A stretch of 37,797 nucleotides of DNA. It comes from Methylococcales symbiont of Hymedesmia sp. n. MRB-2018 (GTDB taxonomy: Bacteria; Pseudomonadota; Gammaproteobacteria; Methylococcales; Methylomonadaceae). Below are positions 26,287 to 35,395 of the stretch, piece after piece (the stretch's first letter is position 1; each line of letters opens with the position of its first letter). The stretch lies in contig QPIN01000041.1 of NCBI GenBank assembly GCA_003666385.1, positions 1 through 37,797 on the forward strand, written 5' to 3'. The notes below the pieces were generated by a model. The model saw only the letters and a program-made list of their open reading frames with translations, was not told where the DNA came from and searched no databases. The translations under genes were made by a program, and so were the position numbers.

Positions 26287-26468
26287 ATTAAGGATTAAAG
26301 ACTAAAGGCTAAAGACTAAAGGCTAAAGGCTAAAGGCTAAAGACTAAAGACTAAAGACTAAAGGCTAAAGACTAAAGACTAAAGACTAAAGACTAAAGAC
26401 TAAAGACTAAAGACTAAAGACTAAAGGCTAAGGGCTAAGGGCTAAGGGCTAAGGGCTAAAGATCAAGG
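26287..26468. repeat. Tandem heptamer array 1 (26 units)
   Basis: 182 bases divide exactly into 26 heptamers. Units run ATTAAGG, ATTAAAG, then mixed ACTAAAG and GCTAAAG, eight ACTAAAG in a row, four GCTAAGG, one GCTAAAG and a final ATCAAGG. Runs of identical variants indicate growth by slippage or unequal exchange. It is non-coding and probably variable in copy number. Confidence 0.95.
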
Positions 26469-26472
26469 GCGT

Positions 26473-26509
26473 GTAGATTGGGTTACGTGCTTTTCGTAAC
26501 CCAACATTC
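26473..26509. repeat. Palindromic repeat, copy 1 (GGGTTACG hairpin)
   Basis: Stem GGGTTACG / CGTAACCC with loop TGCTTTT. A 34-base portion matches a copy at 27744-27777 in inverted orientation at 31 positions. The GGGTTACG..CGTAACCCAAC type is a familiar intergenic palindrome in many proteobacteria. Confidence 0.8.
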
Positions 26510-26543
26510 ACCTAAAAATGTTGGGTAAGCTGAGTAGTTACGC

Positions 26544-27635
26544 TTATTCGTTATATTTAGCTTCAATAATCCCTCCACCTAAACAAATCTCACCCTCGTA
26601 AAAAACAACAGATTGCCCCGGTGTAATTGCCCTTTGTGGGTTGTCAAAAATTGCTTTACAACGATCATTTTCCAAGGCTTGTAAAAAACAGGTTTGATCA
26701 CTTTGCCGATAACGTGTTTTCGCTTTGCAGTGAATACTTTTAGATAAAGGTTTGTTGCTACACCAGTCCAGTTGTCCTGCTTCTAGTGTGTTGTGTAGCA
26801 TTAATGGATGGTCATGTCCTTGTCCGACAATCAAGATATTATTATTTAAGTCTTTTTCCAATACATACCAAGGCGCATCAGGGGCATTTTTTACACCTCC
26901 AATTCTAAGGCCCTGTCTTTGTCCTAAAGTGTAATACATCAGGCCTTGATGCTCCGCTATATATTGCCCCTCTGGTGTACGCATTTCCCCTGGTTGTGTG
27001 GGTAAATAACGCTGTAAGAACTCAGTAAACTTACGTTCTCCGATAAAACAAATGCCAACGCTGTCTTTCTTTTTATGGTTATTAAAGCCTGCTTTTTTAG
27101 CCATAGCTCTCAATTCACCTTTGTGCAGTTCACCAATGGGAAACAGGGTTTTGGATAAGGCTTTTTGTGCCATAGTATAAAGAAAATAACTTTGCTCTTT
27201 ATTGCGATCTAGGCCTTTGAGTAGTTGATATTCACCATTAATTTCCTTGACCCTAGCATAATGACCAGTGGCAATATATTCAGCCCCTAAATCTTCAATG
27301 GCATAGTTTAAAAAAGCTTTAAATTTAACATGCTTATTACAGAGTATATCTGGGTTAGGTGTACGCCCGATCTTAAATTCCGATAGAAAAACTGCAAACA
27401 CTTCATCCCAGTATTCACTGGCAAAATTGACTGTTTTTAATTCAATGTCTAATTTGTCACAAACTTGTTGCGCGTCAGCCAAGTCTTCTATTGCTGTGCA
27501 ATAATCTGTGCCATCATCTTCTTCCCAGTTTTTCATAAATAAACCAGTAACTTGATGCCCTTGTTCTATTAGTTTTAAAGCAGTGACCGATGAGTCAACA
27601 CCGCCAGACATCCCCACAATAATATGTTTACTCAT
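26544..27635 (-). CDS. mnmA: tRNA-specific 2-thiouridylase MnmA
   Basis: The 363-residue enzyme thiolates U34 of tRNA Lys, Glu and Gln, taking sulfur from the IscS/Tus relay. The ATP pyrophosphatase loop [10 protein letters not shown] is at residues 8-17. Cys99 in [10 protein letters not shown] and Cys196 in SVGICFIGE are the catalytic nucleophile and persulfide cysteines. [11 protein letters not shown] and the C-terminal beta-barrel region ([22 protein letters not shown]) are intact. The stop codon overlaps the right flanking duplication of element B, but the C-terminus appears complete. The gene is divergent from the RND efflux operon. Confidence 0.97.
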   Translation of the reverse strand: MSKHIIVGMSGGVDSSVTALKLIEQGHQVTGLFMKNWEEDDGTDYCTAIEDLADAQQVCDKLDIELKTVNFASEYWDEVFAVFLSEFKIGRTPNPDILCNKHVKFKAFLNYAIEDLGAEYIATGHYARVKEINGEYQLLKGLDRNKEQSYFLYTMAQKALSKTLFPIGELHKGELRAMAKKAGFNNHKKKDSVGICFIGERKFTEFLQRYLPTQPGEMRTPEGQYIAEHQGLMYYTLGQRQGLRIGGVKNAPDAPWYVLEKDLNNNILIVGQGHDHPLMLHNTLEAGQLDWCSNKPLSKSIHCKAKTRYRQSDQTCFLQALENDRCKAIFDNPQRAITPGQSVVFYEGEICLGGGIIEAKYNE

Positions 27636-27743
27636 AATACAGATACGATTTTAAAAGAGATAAAGGAGTGTTCATTTGCCAAGTAGGCATTAATACTGAT
27701 CAATACTACGGCAATTGGAAAAAAATAACCCACTGTCTGGAGA

Positions 27744-27777
27744 TGTTGGGTTACGAAAAGCATGTAACTCAAGCTAC
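27744..27777. repeat. Palindromic repeat, copy 2
   Basis: TGTTGGGTTACGAAAAGCA followed by TGTAACTCAAGCTAC. It matches the reverse complement of the copy in element B at 31 of 34 positions. It lies in the divergent region between mnmA and the efflux operon, without the GTAACTACTCAG ends seen in element B. Confidence 0.75.
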
Positions 27778-27878
27778 TCACTTAAATACTGATAGGCTAC
27801 CGATACACTATATAATGTCTAAAATGATGTATTACTATTTTAGATCGACAGATTTTATCTGGATAACCGTTAGTATCT

Positions 27879-27896
27879 ATTGTTATTTAAAACAAT
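27879..27896. promoter_or_regulatory. Inverted repeat upstream of the efflux operon
   Basis: ATTGTT (27879-27884) and AACAAT (27891-27896), separated by six AT bases, lie 18 bases before the ATG of the outer-membrane factor. Position and symmetry would suit a repressor site, but no regulator gene is adjacent and chance is possible in such AT-rich sequence. Confidence 0.3.
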
Positions 27897-27914
27897 GTGT
27901 TAATTAAAACAAAA

Positions 27915-29351
27915 ATGCGCTTTCTTCTTACTTTTTTATCCCTGATTTATTTATCCTCCTGTGGAATCATTGCAGATTACCATTCTCCCAAACACTCTAT
28001 TGAAACGCCATCATCGTGGAATAGCACAAACAGTAAATCCACAGCACAACCACAACCTTGGTTAGATGAATTTAATGATTCACAGTTAGATAAATTAATT
28101 AATGAAGCGCTTGAATACAACTATGATCTTAAGGCTGCCGCCGCTCGAATTTCCAGTGCCAAAGCATTATCCAGAATTAACGGTGCGGATCGTTTGCCTC
28201 AACTTTCAACTGAAATAAGAGGCGCACGGCAGCAACGCAACTCGACTGGTGGCTTTAGCGTTAGTAATCCACGGAGTAATAAGTTTGGAATAGATTTTAT
28301 TTTGAGCTGGGAATTGGATGTTTGGGGTAAATTAAAAAATCGTGCAGAGGCTGCTGAGCAGGATTTTGCCGCCTCTCAAATGGACTTTAGAGCAGCACGA
28401 TTATCATTAGCTGCCAATGTCGCCTCTTTCTGGTTTAAAACTATCGAAAGCAAACAACAATTACAACTAGCTAATAAAAAAGTTAAAGCCTTTGGTGAGG
28501 CACGGCAAATCATTCAGGATGGTTTTGTTAACGGCATTAACAGTGCACTTGACCTGCGGCTGGCTCGTGCTAATGTTGCGGCTGCCACAAGTCAACGAGA
28601 TGCGCGTCAAGCAACACAGGATAATGTATTACGCAGCCTGGAAATATTATTAGGTCGCTATCCTGCTGCTCAATTAATAACCAGCAATACACTACCTGAG
28701 TTGAAATCACAAACTTCAGTAGGTTTCCCTGAATCCATATTGCGAAAAAGACCCGACGTGCTCGCTGCTGAACAACGCTTACTTGCAGCTGACTTGCGCT
28801 TTACATCGGCGTGGAAAAACCTGTTACCTACTTTTAGCTTTGCTACCAGCGGAGGCACTAATGCCGCCCAGCTAAGGGATATTTTTAATTACCAAACATT
28901 AATATGGAATATCATGGGAAACCTCACCCAGCCTATTTTTCAAGGCGGTCGTTTAATTGCTGAAAAAGATCAAGCAAATGCACAATCAATGGAGGCTGCG
29001 GCTAATTATGCTCAAACTATACTTCAAGCCTATTTTGAAGTAGAAACAAGCTTAACAGCGGAACGTCTGCTCAATAGCCAACAAAAATCACTCCAATTGG
29101 CAGTAGATGAATCCATAGAAGCTGAACAATTAGCACTGGAAGAATATAGTTCAGGACTGATCGATATGATTACTTTGCTAGAATCACAAAGGCGATCTTA
29201 CGAAGTACAAAGCAGCTTATTACAAGTTTCAAGCCAGCGTTTGTTAAATCGTATTACTTTATATTTAGCATTGGGTGGTAATCTGCAAAGTGTCCCCGTA
29301 GTTGCAGAGCCTGCTATTAATGAATCTTTTTTCTTTAGCCTTTTTAACTAA
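27915..29351 (+). CDS. RND efflux outer-membrane lipoprotein (NodT/OprM family)
   Basis: TolC-like channel of a tripartite pump. I start at ATG 27915 (MRFLLTFLSLIYLSSCG, 478 residues), which gives a lipoprotein signal with lipobox LSSC and Cys16 as the lipidated residue; a GTG at 27897 would add six residues. The mature protein shows two outer-membrane-efflux repeats: PWLDEFNDSQLDKLINEALEYNYDL.., WELDVWGKLKNRAEAAEQDF, then LRKRPDVLAAEQRLLAADLRF and NLTQPIFQGGRL. LRKRPDV and PIFQGGRL are the family's most conserved blocks. It is followed 15 bases later by the adaptor gene. Drug substrates cannot be predicted. Confidence 0.92.
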   Translation: MRFLLTFLSLIYLSSCGIIADYHSPKHSIETPSSWNSTNSKSTAQPQPWLDEFNDSQLDKLINEALEYNYDLKAAAARISSAKALSRINGADRLPQLSTEIRGARQQRNSTGGFSVSNPRSNKFGIDFILSWELDVWGKLKNRAEAAEQDFAASQMDFRAARLSLAANVASFWFKTIESKQQLQLANKKVKAFGEARQIIQDGFVNGINSALDLRLARANVAAATSQRDARQATQDNVLRSLEILLGRYPAAQLITSNTLPELKSQTSVGFPESILRKRPDVLAAEQRLLAADLRFTSAWKNLLPTFSFATSGGTNAAQLRDIFNYQTLIWNIMGNLTQPIFQGGRLIAEKDQANAQSMEAAANYAQTILQAYFEVETSLTAERLLNSQQKSLQLAVDESIEAEQLALEEYSSGLIDMITLLESQRRSYEVQSSLLQVSSQRLLNRITLYLALGGNLQSVPVVAEPAINESFFFSLFN

Positions 29352-29366
29352 ACCAGGACTCTTGCC

Positions 29367-30563
29367 GTGAATCGTTTTAAAATTATTTTGCCTATTGCTA
29401 TCTTAATATCGGCTGTAATTATTAGTATTGTTCTCGTCAAAAGTGGCAGCAAACCGCATTATAAACATCATGCTCCCACCACCACATCGGTCGAAGTTAT
29501 CAAGTTGGAGAAAACTGACTTTCAGGTTTGGGTTAAGTCTCAAGGTACTGTTTCTCCGCGTACCGAAAGCACTTTAATCCCTGAAATTTCTGGTCGTATT
29601 AGTAATATATCTCCCTCTTTTCGAGAAGGTGCTTTTTTTGAAGCAGGTCAGGAGTTATTGCAAATTGATCCCAGCAATTATCGTTTGGCTATCACCGTTG
29701 CCCAAAGCCAAGTTGCACAAATGCAGCTTGCTGTAGCAGAAGAACAGGCGAAAGCCAGGCAAGCTGCAAAAAACTGGCAGCGCTTAGGTCAAGGTCAACA
29801 ACCTTCGGATCTGGTATTGAGAAAGCCCCAATTAGCCAGTGCCAAAGCATCACTTGCATCCGCTGAAGCATTATTAAAACAAGCCAGACTTGATCAACAA
29901 AGAACACACATCGTAGCACCTTATGCTGGACGTGTTTTAGAACAGCAAGTTGATGTCGGACAATTTGTATCGCCTGGGACTATATTGGCTAAAATATATG
30001 CAGTCGATTATGCAGAAATTCGCTTACCTTTAAGTAATGCGCAATTACAGTTTATTAATGTACCTGATTTGTATCGAGGTCAAGATCAACAAAGTCTAAA
30101 CATGCCAGAAGTAACGCTTATCGCTACTATGGGTTTGCAAGTCCATCAATGGCAGGGTCGAATCGTGCGTGCTGAAGGTGCCTACGATACACGTAGCAGA
30201 AGATTATCTTTAGTCGCACAAGTAGATAACCCTTATGCTAAAACTAGCGATAACAAACCAGCGCTAAAAGTTGGTCAATTTGTTGAAGCAAATATAAAAG
30301 GTAAACTGCTACAAAATGTCTTTGTTATTCCCCGCAATGCCATTAAAGATTCAAATCAGCTGATGATAGTCAACCAACAAAGCCAACTCACTATACGACG
30401 GGTTGACATTATCTGGCGTGATACTGATTATGTAGTGATACAAAATGGCTTACAAGAAGGTGAATGGCTTTCCATCACCCCTATTCAATACGCTGTTAAT
30501 GGTCTATCTGTAAAGGCATTACATCAGGGCATAAGCATATTCACTACTAAAAAAGGCGATTAG
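29367..30563 (+). CDS. RND efflux periplasmic adaptor (membrane fusion protein)
   Basis: The 398-residue HlyD/AcrA-family adaptor uses a GTG start with AGGA about 10 bases upstream. An N-terminal membrane anchor (about 5-26) has no lipobox cysteine. Then come a beta-barrel/lipoyl half (TVSPRTESTLIPEISGRISNIS, GQELLQIDPSNYRLA), an alpha-hairpin rich in A and Q (about residues 108-172), and the second lipoyl half (IVAPYAGRVLEQQVDVGQFVSPG). It links the outer-membrane channel to the permease. It is the middle gene of a three-gene operon with only 2 bases to the permease gene. Confidence 0.92.
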   Translation: MNRFKIILPIAILISAVIISIVLVKSGSKPHYKHHAPTTTSVEVIKLEKTDFQVWVKSQGTVSPRTESTLIPEISGRISNISPSFREGAFFEAGQELLQIDPSNYRLAITVAQSQVAQMQLAVAEEQAKARQAAKNWQRLGQGQQPSDLVLRKPQLASAKASLASAEALLKQARLDQQRTHIVAPYAGRVLEQQVDVGQFVSPGTILAKIYAVDYAEIRLPLSNAQLQFINVPDLYRGQDQQSLNMPEVTLIATMGLQVHQWQGRIVRAEGAYDTRSRRLSLVAQVDNPYAKTSDNKPALKVGQFVEANIKGKLLQNVFVIPRNAIKDSNQLMIVNQQSQLTIRRVDIIWRDTDYVVIQNGLQEGEWLSITPIQYAVNGLSVKALHQGISIFTTKKGD

Positions 30564-30565
30564 AA

Positions 30566-33500
30566 ATGTCTGCAATGATACGCTGGTTTACCTACAATGA
30601 TATTGCCGCTAATCTATTAATGGTGCTCATTGTGCTGGCAGGTTTTTTTGCATTGCCAAAAATTCCTATGGAAATATTGCCACAGTATGAATATGACGTA
30701 GTTAATATTCGTATTGCTAACCCTGGTGCCACTCCTGAAGAAATGGAACATGATGTTGTCATGCGAATTGAAGAGGCTATCCATGACCTGCAAGGTATAA
30801 AAGAAATCGTTTCAACTGCGGTGGAAGGTACTTCGACTGTCGATGTCGAAATCGCACACGGCTACAATACCCGTGACATTATGGATGATTTAAAAACACG
30901 CATTGATGCTATCAATGCCTTTCCAGAAGAAATTGAACGTCCTGATATAAAAATTGTACAACACAATTATGATGTAATTAGTGTTGTTATATCCGCAGAC
31001 ATGGCAGAAATGGATTTACGCCGTATTGGTGAAAAAGTACGTGATGATATTGTCGCCCTCAATGGCATTTCTCAAGTAGCGCTCACGGGAGTTAGACCTT
31101 ATGAAATTGCTATTGAAGTGTCTGAACAACAATTAAAACGATATGGACTGACCTTTGAAGAAATTTCCCGTGCAATTAACCGCAGTTCACTCAATGTTTC
31201 TGCCGGAACTATTAAAGGTAAAGGTGGAGATATATTGTTATCTTCTCGTGGACAGGCTTATCATCAGGAAGATTTTGAAAAAATTATTATCCGCAGTGGT
31301 GAAAAAGGCATACGACTCAAACTCAGTGATATTGCAATAATTACTGATGGCTTTATGGAAGGTAATCTAGCTTCAGTTTACCAAGGTAAATCAGCAGTAA
31401 TGATAGACATTACCCGAGTAGGTGATGAAAATGCTATTGCCATCGCTGATAAAGTCAAACACTATATTAAAGAAACTAAGACACGTTTCCCACCTAATAT
31501 AAAAATCAGTTATTGGCGAGACCGTTCTAAAATCATCGAAGGCCGTATTAGCACCTTATTAAAAAGTGCATTACAAGGCGGTATATTGGTCTTTATTTTA
31601 TTGACTATTTTTTTACGTTTATCTGTCGCTATATGGGTATGTATTGGTATCCCAGTCAGCTTTTTAGGGGTGCTTGCCATCATGCCGTTATTAGGTATCA
31701 CCTTAAATACAAGCACGACTTTTGCCTTTATTATGGTGCTGGGCATTGTGGTTGATGATGCCATAGTAACAGGCGAAAGCATTTACCATCATTTACAACA
31801 AAAAATTGGCGATAGTGTTGAAGCGACAATTGCTGGGGTTCAGGAAGTTGCAACACCAGTTACCTTTGGCGTATTAACAACGGTGGCAGCCTTCGTACCT
31901 ATGCTAAGCATTGATGGACGGCGAGGACAAATGTTTGCTTATATCGCTTTAGTCGTCATCCCTGCCCTGCTATTTTCTCTAATAGAAACTAAATTAGTAC
32001 TCCCTGCCCATTTAAAACATTGCAAACCTATAATAAAAAGCACAAACAATAACTGCTTAGAAAAAATACAAGATGTCTGTAGTGATTTCTTACAAAATAT
32101 TATCACAAAATATTATCAACCCTTTATGGTTAAAGTAGTCCAGCAACGCTATTTAACTGCATCTATTTTTATAGCTGGAGGTATGATTATTTTAAGCCTA
32201 GTTGCAGGCGGACACATTGGTTACACCTTTTTTCCTAGAATAGAAAGTGAAGTGGCTAGAGCAAAATTAACAATGCCTGTCGGCACCCCTTATCTACTAA
32301 CTGACCGTTATACTCGACAAATTGCTGATGCTGCTCATGTTCTGCAACAACGGTATATCAATGAAGTTGATGGCAAAAGTATTATTAAAGCCGTGTACTC
32401 AGTCACAGGACAATCTGATCGTAGTGGTAATCCTCAACCACAAGAAGGTCGTGTGATGTTTGAGGTGGAACCGCCAGAAAATCGCATACCCAATATTCCT
32501 GTTAGTCGTTTGGTTAAAGAATGGCGAGAACAAATTGGGATCATTCCAGGTGTCGAAGACTTAAATTTCAGAGCTGAAATTGGTCATGGTGGTAGCCCTA
32601 TAGATATTCAATTACAGTCCAATAACCTGCAACAACTGGAAGACTTTGCCAATGATATAAAACAACGTATGCTTACTTTTGCAGAAGTTTTTGATGTGAA
32701 TGATAATTTTGAGGGTGGTAAACAAGAATTAAGGCTCAATATAAAACCACAAGCGGAGTTTCTTGGGCTTAGCTTATCGGATTTGGCATATCAGGTTCGA
32801 CAAGCTTTTTATGGACTAGAGGTGCAACGTATTCAACGCAACCGCGAAGAATTAAAAGTGATGTTGCGTTATCCCTTATCAGAGCGTCATTCGCTCAACA
32901 ATCTTGAAACCATGATGATTCGCACGGCAGATGGCGTAGAAGTACCGTTTGCAGATGTTGCCACATTAAAATCAATTAAAGGCTCATCTGTCATCCGCCG
33001 TATTGATCGAAACCGTGCCTTTAATATTACTGCCGATGTTGATAAATCCAAAGGCAATACCAACGCCATAAAATATGCAGTGAATAATTTCTTAAATGAT
33101 ATTTCATCCCTTTACCCAGATGTTCGTTTCAGTTTCATCGGTGAAGCCAAAGAACAAGATGAATCCTTTGCCAGTCTACTCATGGGTGTTTTATTTATGT
33201 TAGTCGTTATCTATGCCTTATTAGCCATCCCATTTGCATCTTATCTCCAACCTTTTATCGTAATGTCAGTCATCCCCTTCGGTTTAGTCGGTGCCATTCT
33301 GGGGCATGTAATCATGGGAATGAATCTAACCATTATTAGCATATTAGGTATGTTAGCTTTGTCGGGTGTAGTCGTTAACGACAGCCTAGTACTGATCGAC
33401 CGTTTCAATAATTTGCGGCAACAAGATCAAACCGTGTCAGAGGCAATAATAAACGCTGGTTGCAGTCGTTTTAGAGCTATCTTGTTAACCTCCCTCACCA

Positions 33501-33694
33501 CCTTTTTTGGCTTAATGCCATTAATTCTTGAACAAAACACCCAAGCACAATTTCTAATTCCTATGGCTGTATCTTTAGGCTTTGGTATTTTATTTACTAC
33601 TTTAGTGACCCTAGTTTTGGTACCCACTTTTTGTGTGATTCTGGAAGACTACCGCTTTCAATTTAAAAAAATTGTGCTACCGACAGATTTTTAA
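30566..33694 (+). CDS. RND multidrug/metabolite efflux permease (HAE-1-like)
   Basis: The 1042-residue inner-membrane proton antiporter has twelve expected helices and two large periplasmic loops. The TM4 block GIVVDDAIVTGES holds the paired aspartates needed for proton coupling. ALSGVVVNDSLVLIDRFN is the TM10 counterpart. The N-terminus has the usual MIRWFTYNDIAANLLMVLI, and PGATPEEMEHDVVMRIEEAI is a conserved porter-domain segment. Length is standard for AcrB-type pumps. Many relatives are annotated only as efflux permease; the substrate is unknown. The operon could export pigment-pathway by-products, but nothing in the sequence ties it to the aryl polyene cluster. Confidence 0.94.
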   Translation: MSAMIRWFTYNDIAANLLMVLIVLAGFFALPKIPMEILPQYEYDVVNIRIANPGATPEEMEHDVVMRIEEAIHDLQGIKEIVSTAVEGTSTVDVEIAHGYNTRDIMDDLKTRIDAINAFPEEIERPDIKIVQHNYDVISVVISADMAEMDLRRIGEKVRDDIVALNGISQVALTGVRPYEIAIEVSEQQLKRYGLTFEEISRAINRSSLNVSAGTIKGKGGDILLSSRGQAYHQEDFEKIIIRSGEKGIRLKLSDIAIITDGFMEGNLASVYQGKSAVMIDITRVGDENAIAIADKVKHYIKETKTRFPPNIKISYWRDRSKIIEGRISTLLKSALQGGILVFILLTIFLRLSVAIWVCIGIPVSFLGVLAIMPLLGITLNTSTTFAFIMVLGIVVDDAIVTGESIYHHLQQKIGDSVEATIAGVQEVATPVTFGVLTTVAAFVPMLSIDGRRGQMFAYIALVVIPALLFSLIETKLVLPAHLKHCKPIIKSTNNNCLEKIQDVCSDFLQNIITKYYQPFMVKVVQQRYLTASIFIAGGMIILSLVAGGHIGYTFFPRIESEVARAKLTMPVGTPYLLTDRYTRQIADAAHVLQQRYINEVDGKSIIKAVYSVTGQSDRSGNPQPQEGRVMFEVEPPENRIPNIPVSRLVKEWREQIGIIPGVEDLNFRAEIGHGGSPIDIQLQSNNLQQLEDFANDIKQRMLTFAEVFDVNDNFEGGKQELRLNIKPQAEFLGLSLSDLAYQVRQAFYGLEVQRIQRNREELKVMLRYPLSERHSLNNLETMMIRTADGVEVPFADVATLKSIKGSSVIRRIDRNRAFNITADVDKSKGNTNAIKYAVNNFLNDISSLYPDVRFSFIGEAKEQDESFASLLMGVLFMLVVIYALLAIPFASYLQPFIVMSVIPFGLVGAILGHVIMGMNLTIISILGMLALSGVVVNDSLVLIDRFNNLRQQDQTVSEAIINAGCSRFRAILLTSLTTFFGLMPLILEQNTQAQFLIPMAVSLGFGILFTTLVTLVLVPTFCVILEDYRFQFKKIVLPTDF

Positions 33695-33718
33695 AATCAA
33701 ATCGTTATTACCCATTCA

Positions 33719-33804
33719 GGGCGACCACGGGGGGACGGGGGGCGACCACGGGGGACGGGGGGCGACCACGGGGGACGGGGGGCGACCACGGGGGATCGCC
33801 CCTA
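33719..33804. repeat. G-rich tandem repeat (four ~20-bp units) ending in a hairpin
   Basis: GCGACCACG recurs at 33721, 33742, 33762 and 33782 (spacing 21, 20, 20), each followed by runs of five or six G. The last unit pairs with its own end: GGGGCGA (33779-33785) and TCGCCCC (33796-33802). The plus strand has many G runs of four or more within 80 bases, so a G-quadruplex is possible. GGGCGACCACG..CGCCCCTAC is a known style of intergenic repeat in repeat-rich bacteria. Base composition contrasts sharply with its surroundings. Confidence 0.85.
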
Positions 33805-33828
33805 CCTATTCATGGTTTATTAATCGTA

Positions 33829-33855
33829 GGGGCAACCCCTTGTGGTTGCCCTTTA
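33829..33855 (+). terminator. Hairpin after the efflux operon, possible terminator
   Basis: Stem GGGCAACC (33830-33837) and GGTTGCCC (33844-33851), loop CCTTGT, followed by TTTAATT. The T tail is short. GTAGGGGC at 33826-33833 can alternatively pair with GCCCCTAC at 33798-33805, so it is part of the same palindromic repeat complex. It lies between convergent operons. Confidence 0.5.
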
Positions 33856-33886
33856 ATTAAGCCAATAATTGCAAAATATACAATCT

Positions 33887-34462
33887 TTAACCTATTAATG
33901 TAGCCAATTGATTCAATGGAGGCAAAACCATCATTTTTGCTAATTGTAAAAGCATCAATGCGGCTAAAGGTGATAAGTCAATACTACCTAAATCAGGAAT
34001 AATTTTGCGACAAATATTTAATAATGGCTCTGTCAAGCTATGTAGTATAGAACTAGCTGGGTTGTAATTGCTGGGGTCAAACCAACTTAATATTGCCCTG
34101 CCAAAAACAGCAAATACAAAAACATTAATCAATAAACTAATCAGTTGAGAAAAAGACAAAATAATTAGAGCCGCTGGACTCACCATAACGCCTTTTAACA
34201 CCAAAATCGAAAAATCTGCCAACATTTGTAAAAGCAATGCCAATACAATAGAAGAAGTGTCTATCTTGCCTACTGAAGGAACAAAGCGACGTAACAGTTT
34301 TAGCGGAGGATGAGTGACCTTGACTAAAAACTGAGAAATTGGATTATAAAAATCTGCATGTGACCACTGTAATAAAAAACGCAAAACAATGGTCAAAATA
34401 TACAATGAGAACAAAGTATCAATTAAAAATATGGCAGGGTTGGTCATATAGCTCGATCCCAT
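33887..34462 (-). CDS. yggT: YggT family membrane protein
   Basis: The 191-residue integral membrane protein consists of two YggT repeats: residues about 10-90 and 100-190. Each has hydrophobic helices and a conserved R-F/W-x-x-P-x-x motif, seen as HADFYNPISQFLVKVTHPPLKLLRRFVP and then DPSNYNPASSILHSLTEPLLNICRKIIP. The start overlaps the proC stop as TAATG; an ATG five codons later (34447) is also possible. Next to proC is its usual place in proteobacteria. The family has been linked to osmotic tolerance and cell division in various bacteria, without an agreed molecular function. Confidence 0.92.
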   Translation of the reverse strand: MGSSYMTNPAIFLIDTLFSLYILTIVLRFLLQWSHADFYNPISQFLVKVTHPPLKLLRRFVPSVGKIDTSSIVLALLLQMLADFSILVLKGVMVSPAALIILSFSQLISLLINVFVFAVFGRAILSWFDPSNYNPASSILHSLTEPLLNICRKIIPDLGSIDLSPLAALMLLQLAKMMVLPPLNQLATLIG

Positions 34463-35289
34463 TATTGCTCTCCTAGTTGTTTAGACATTTCTACCGAACG
34501 ATCGCGTGCTGCATGTAATGCTTTGGAAACCAGTTGTACAAAGTCCCCTTCTTCAAAAGTTTCAATCGCTTGTTGTGTTGTTCCGCCAAGAGAAGTAACA
34601 CGTTGTCGTAATTGCTTTGATGATTCATCAGATTCCAGTGCAATTTTAGCGGCACCTAAAGCGGTTTGCTGAATTAACAAACGCGCAGTATTTTTGTCTA
34701 AACCCAGCTCTAACGCAGCTTGTTCCATGGCTTCCATAAGTAAGAAAAAATAAGCTGGCCCACTGCCTGATACAGCGGTTACCGCATCCAGTTCACTTTC
34801 GTGCTCAACCCAGAGTGAAATACCCACGGCTCGCAAAATATTTTCAGCCAAATCCTTTTGTTCCACACTGACTTCGCTATTGGCATGTAGTGCCGTTGCA
34901 CCTGTTTGTACCAACGCTGGTGTATTAGGCATACAACGCACAACGGCACAATCTTGACCCAACCATTTGCCCAGACTATCTTGCGAAATACCTGCGGCAA
35001 TGGAAACCACTAAAGTATTTCTTTTTTGCAGAAGGGGTGCTATTTGCTCTGCGACTGTATTTAATATTTGCGGTTTAACTGCCAGCACAATCACATCAAC
35101 TTGTTCAACGATGATATTATTATCCACCGATACATTCACTTGTAAGCTAGATGATAAGGCATCTAAGGTTTTCTGATTAGTATCAGAAACCCACAATAGA
35201 TTAGCTGGGTGTCCACTAGCAATTAAGCCTCTGATAAGACTGGATGCCATATTACCGCCACCAATAAAACCAATTTTTTTTGTATTCAT
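34462..35289 (-). CDS. proC: Pyrroline-5-carboxylate reductase
   Basis: The 275-residue enzyme catalyses the last step of proline synthesis, reducing 1-pyrroline-5-carboxylate with NAD(P)H. The Rossmann motif GFIGGGNMASSLIRGL is at the N-terminus. MPNTPALVQTGATAL and SGSGPAYFFLLMEAM are the substrate-binding region. The P5CR signature near the C-terminus is intact (LLIQQTALGAAKI.., VTSLGGTTQQAIETFEEGDF). It is translationally coupled to yggT. The expected upstream yggS and pilT genes are absent: upstream lies a heptamer array and a divergent gene, so the common pilT-yggS-proC-yggT order is broken here. Confidence 0.97.
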   Translation of the reverse strand: MNTKKIGFIGGGNMASSLIRGLIASGHPANLLWVSDTNQKTLDALSSSLQVNVSVDNNIIVEQVDVIVLAVKPQILNTVAEQIAPLLQKRNTLVVSIAAGISQDSLGKWLGQDCAVVRCMPNTPALVQTGATALHANSEVSVEQKDLAENILRAVGISLWVEHESELDAVTAVSGSGPAYFFLLMEAMEQAALELGLDKNTARLLIQQTALGAAKIALESDESSKQLRQRVTSLGGTTQQAIETFEEGDFVQLVSKALHAARDRSVEMSKQLGEQ

Positions 35290-35395
35290 TGCGTTAAAGA
35301 AAGAAAAGTCATAGCAAAGCTTATTTTACTGCTTATTAAAATATTCCGTCACTTTTATACTTATTTCCTAGTATCTGATCGGTTACAATTGTTAA

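Noticed and set aside
26287-26468. Regular repeat array that could be taken for a CRISPR
   Set aside because: The units are directly adjacent 7-mers without spacers; no cas genes are present.
27668-27907. 79-codon frame between mnmA and the efflux operon
   Set aside because: No recognisable protein, it contains the palindromic repeat copy, and there is no ribosome site; treated as non-coding.
33672-33860. Open frame across the G-rich repeat giving a Gly/Asp-rich peptide
   Set aside because: Composition follows directly from the tandem DNA repeat, there is no ribosome site, and it overlaps the end of the permease gene.
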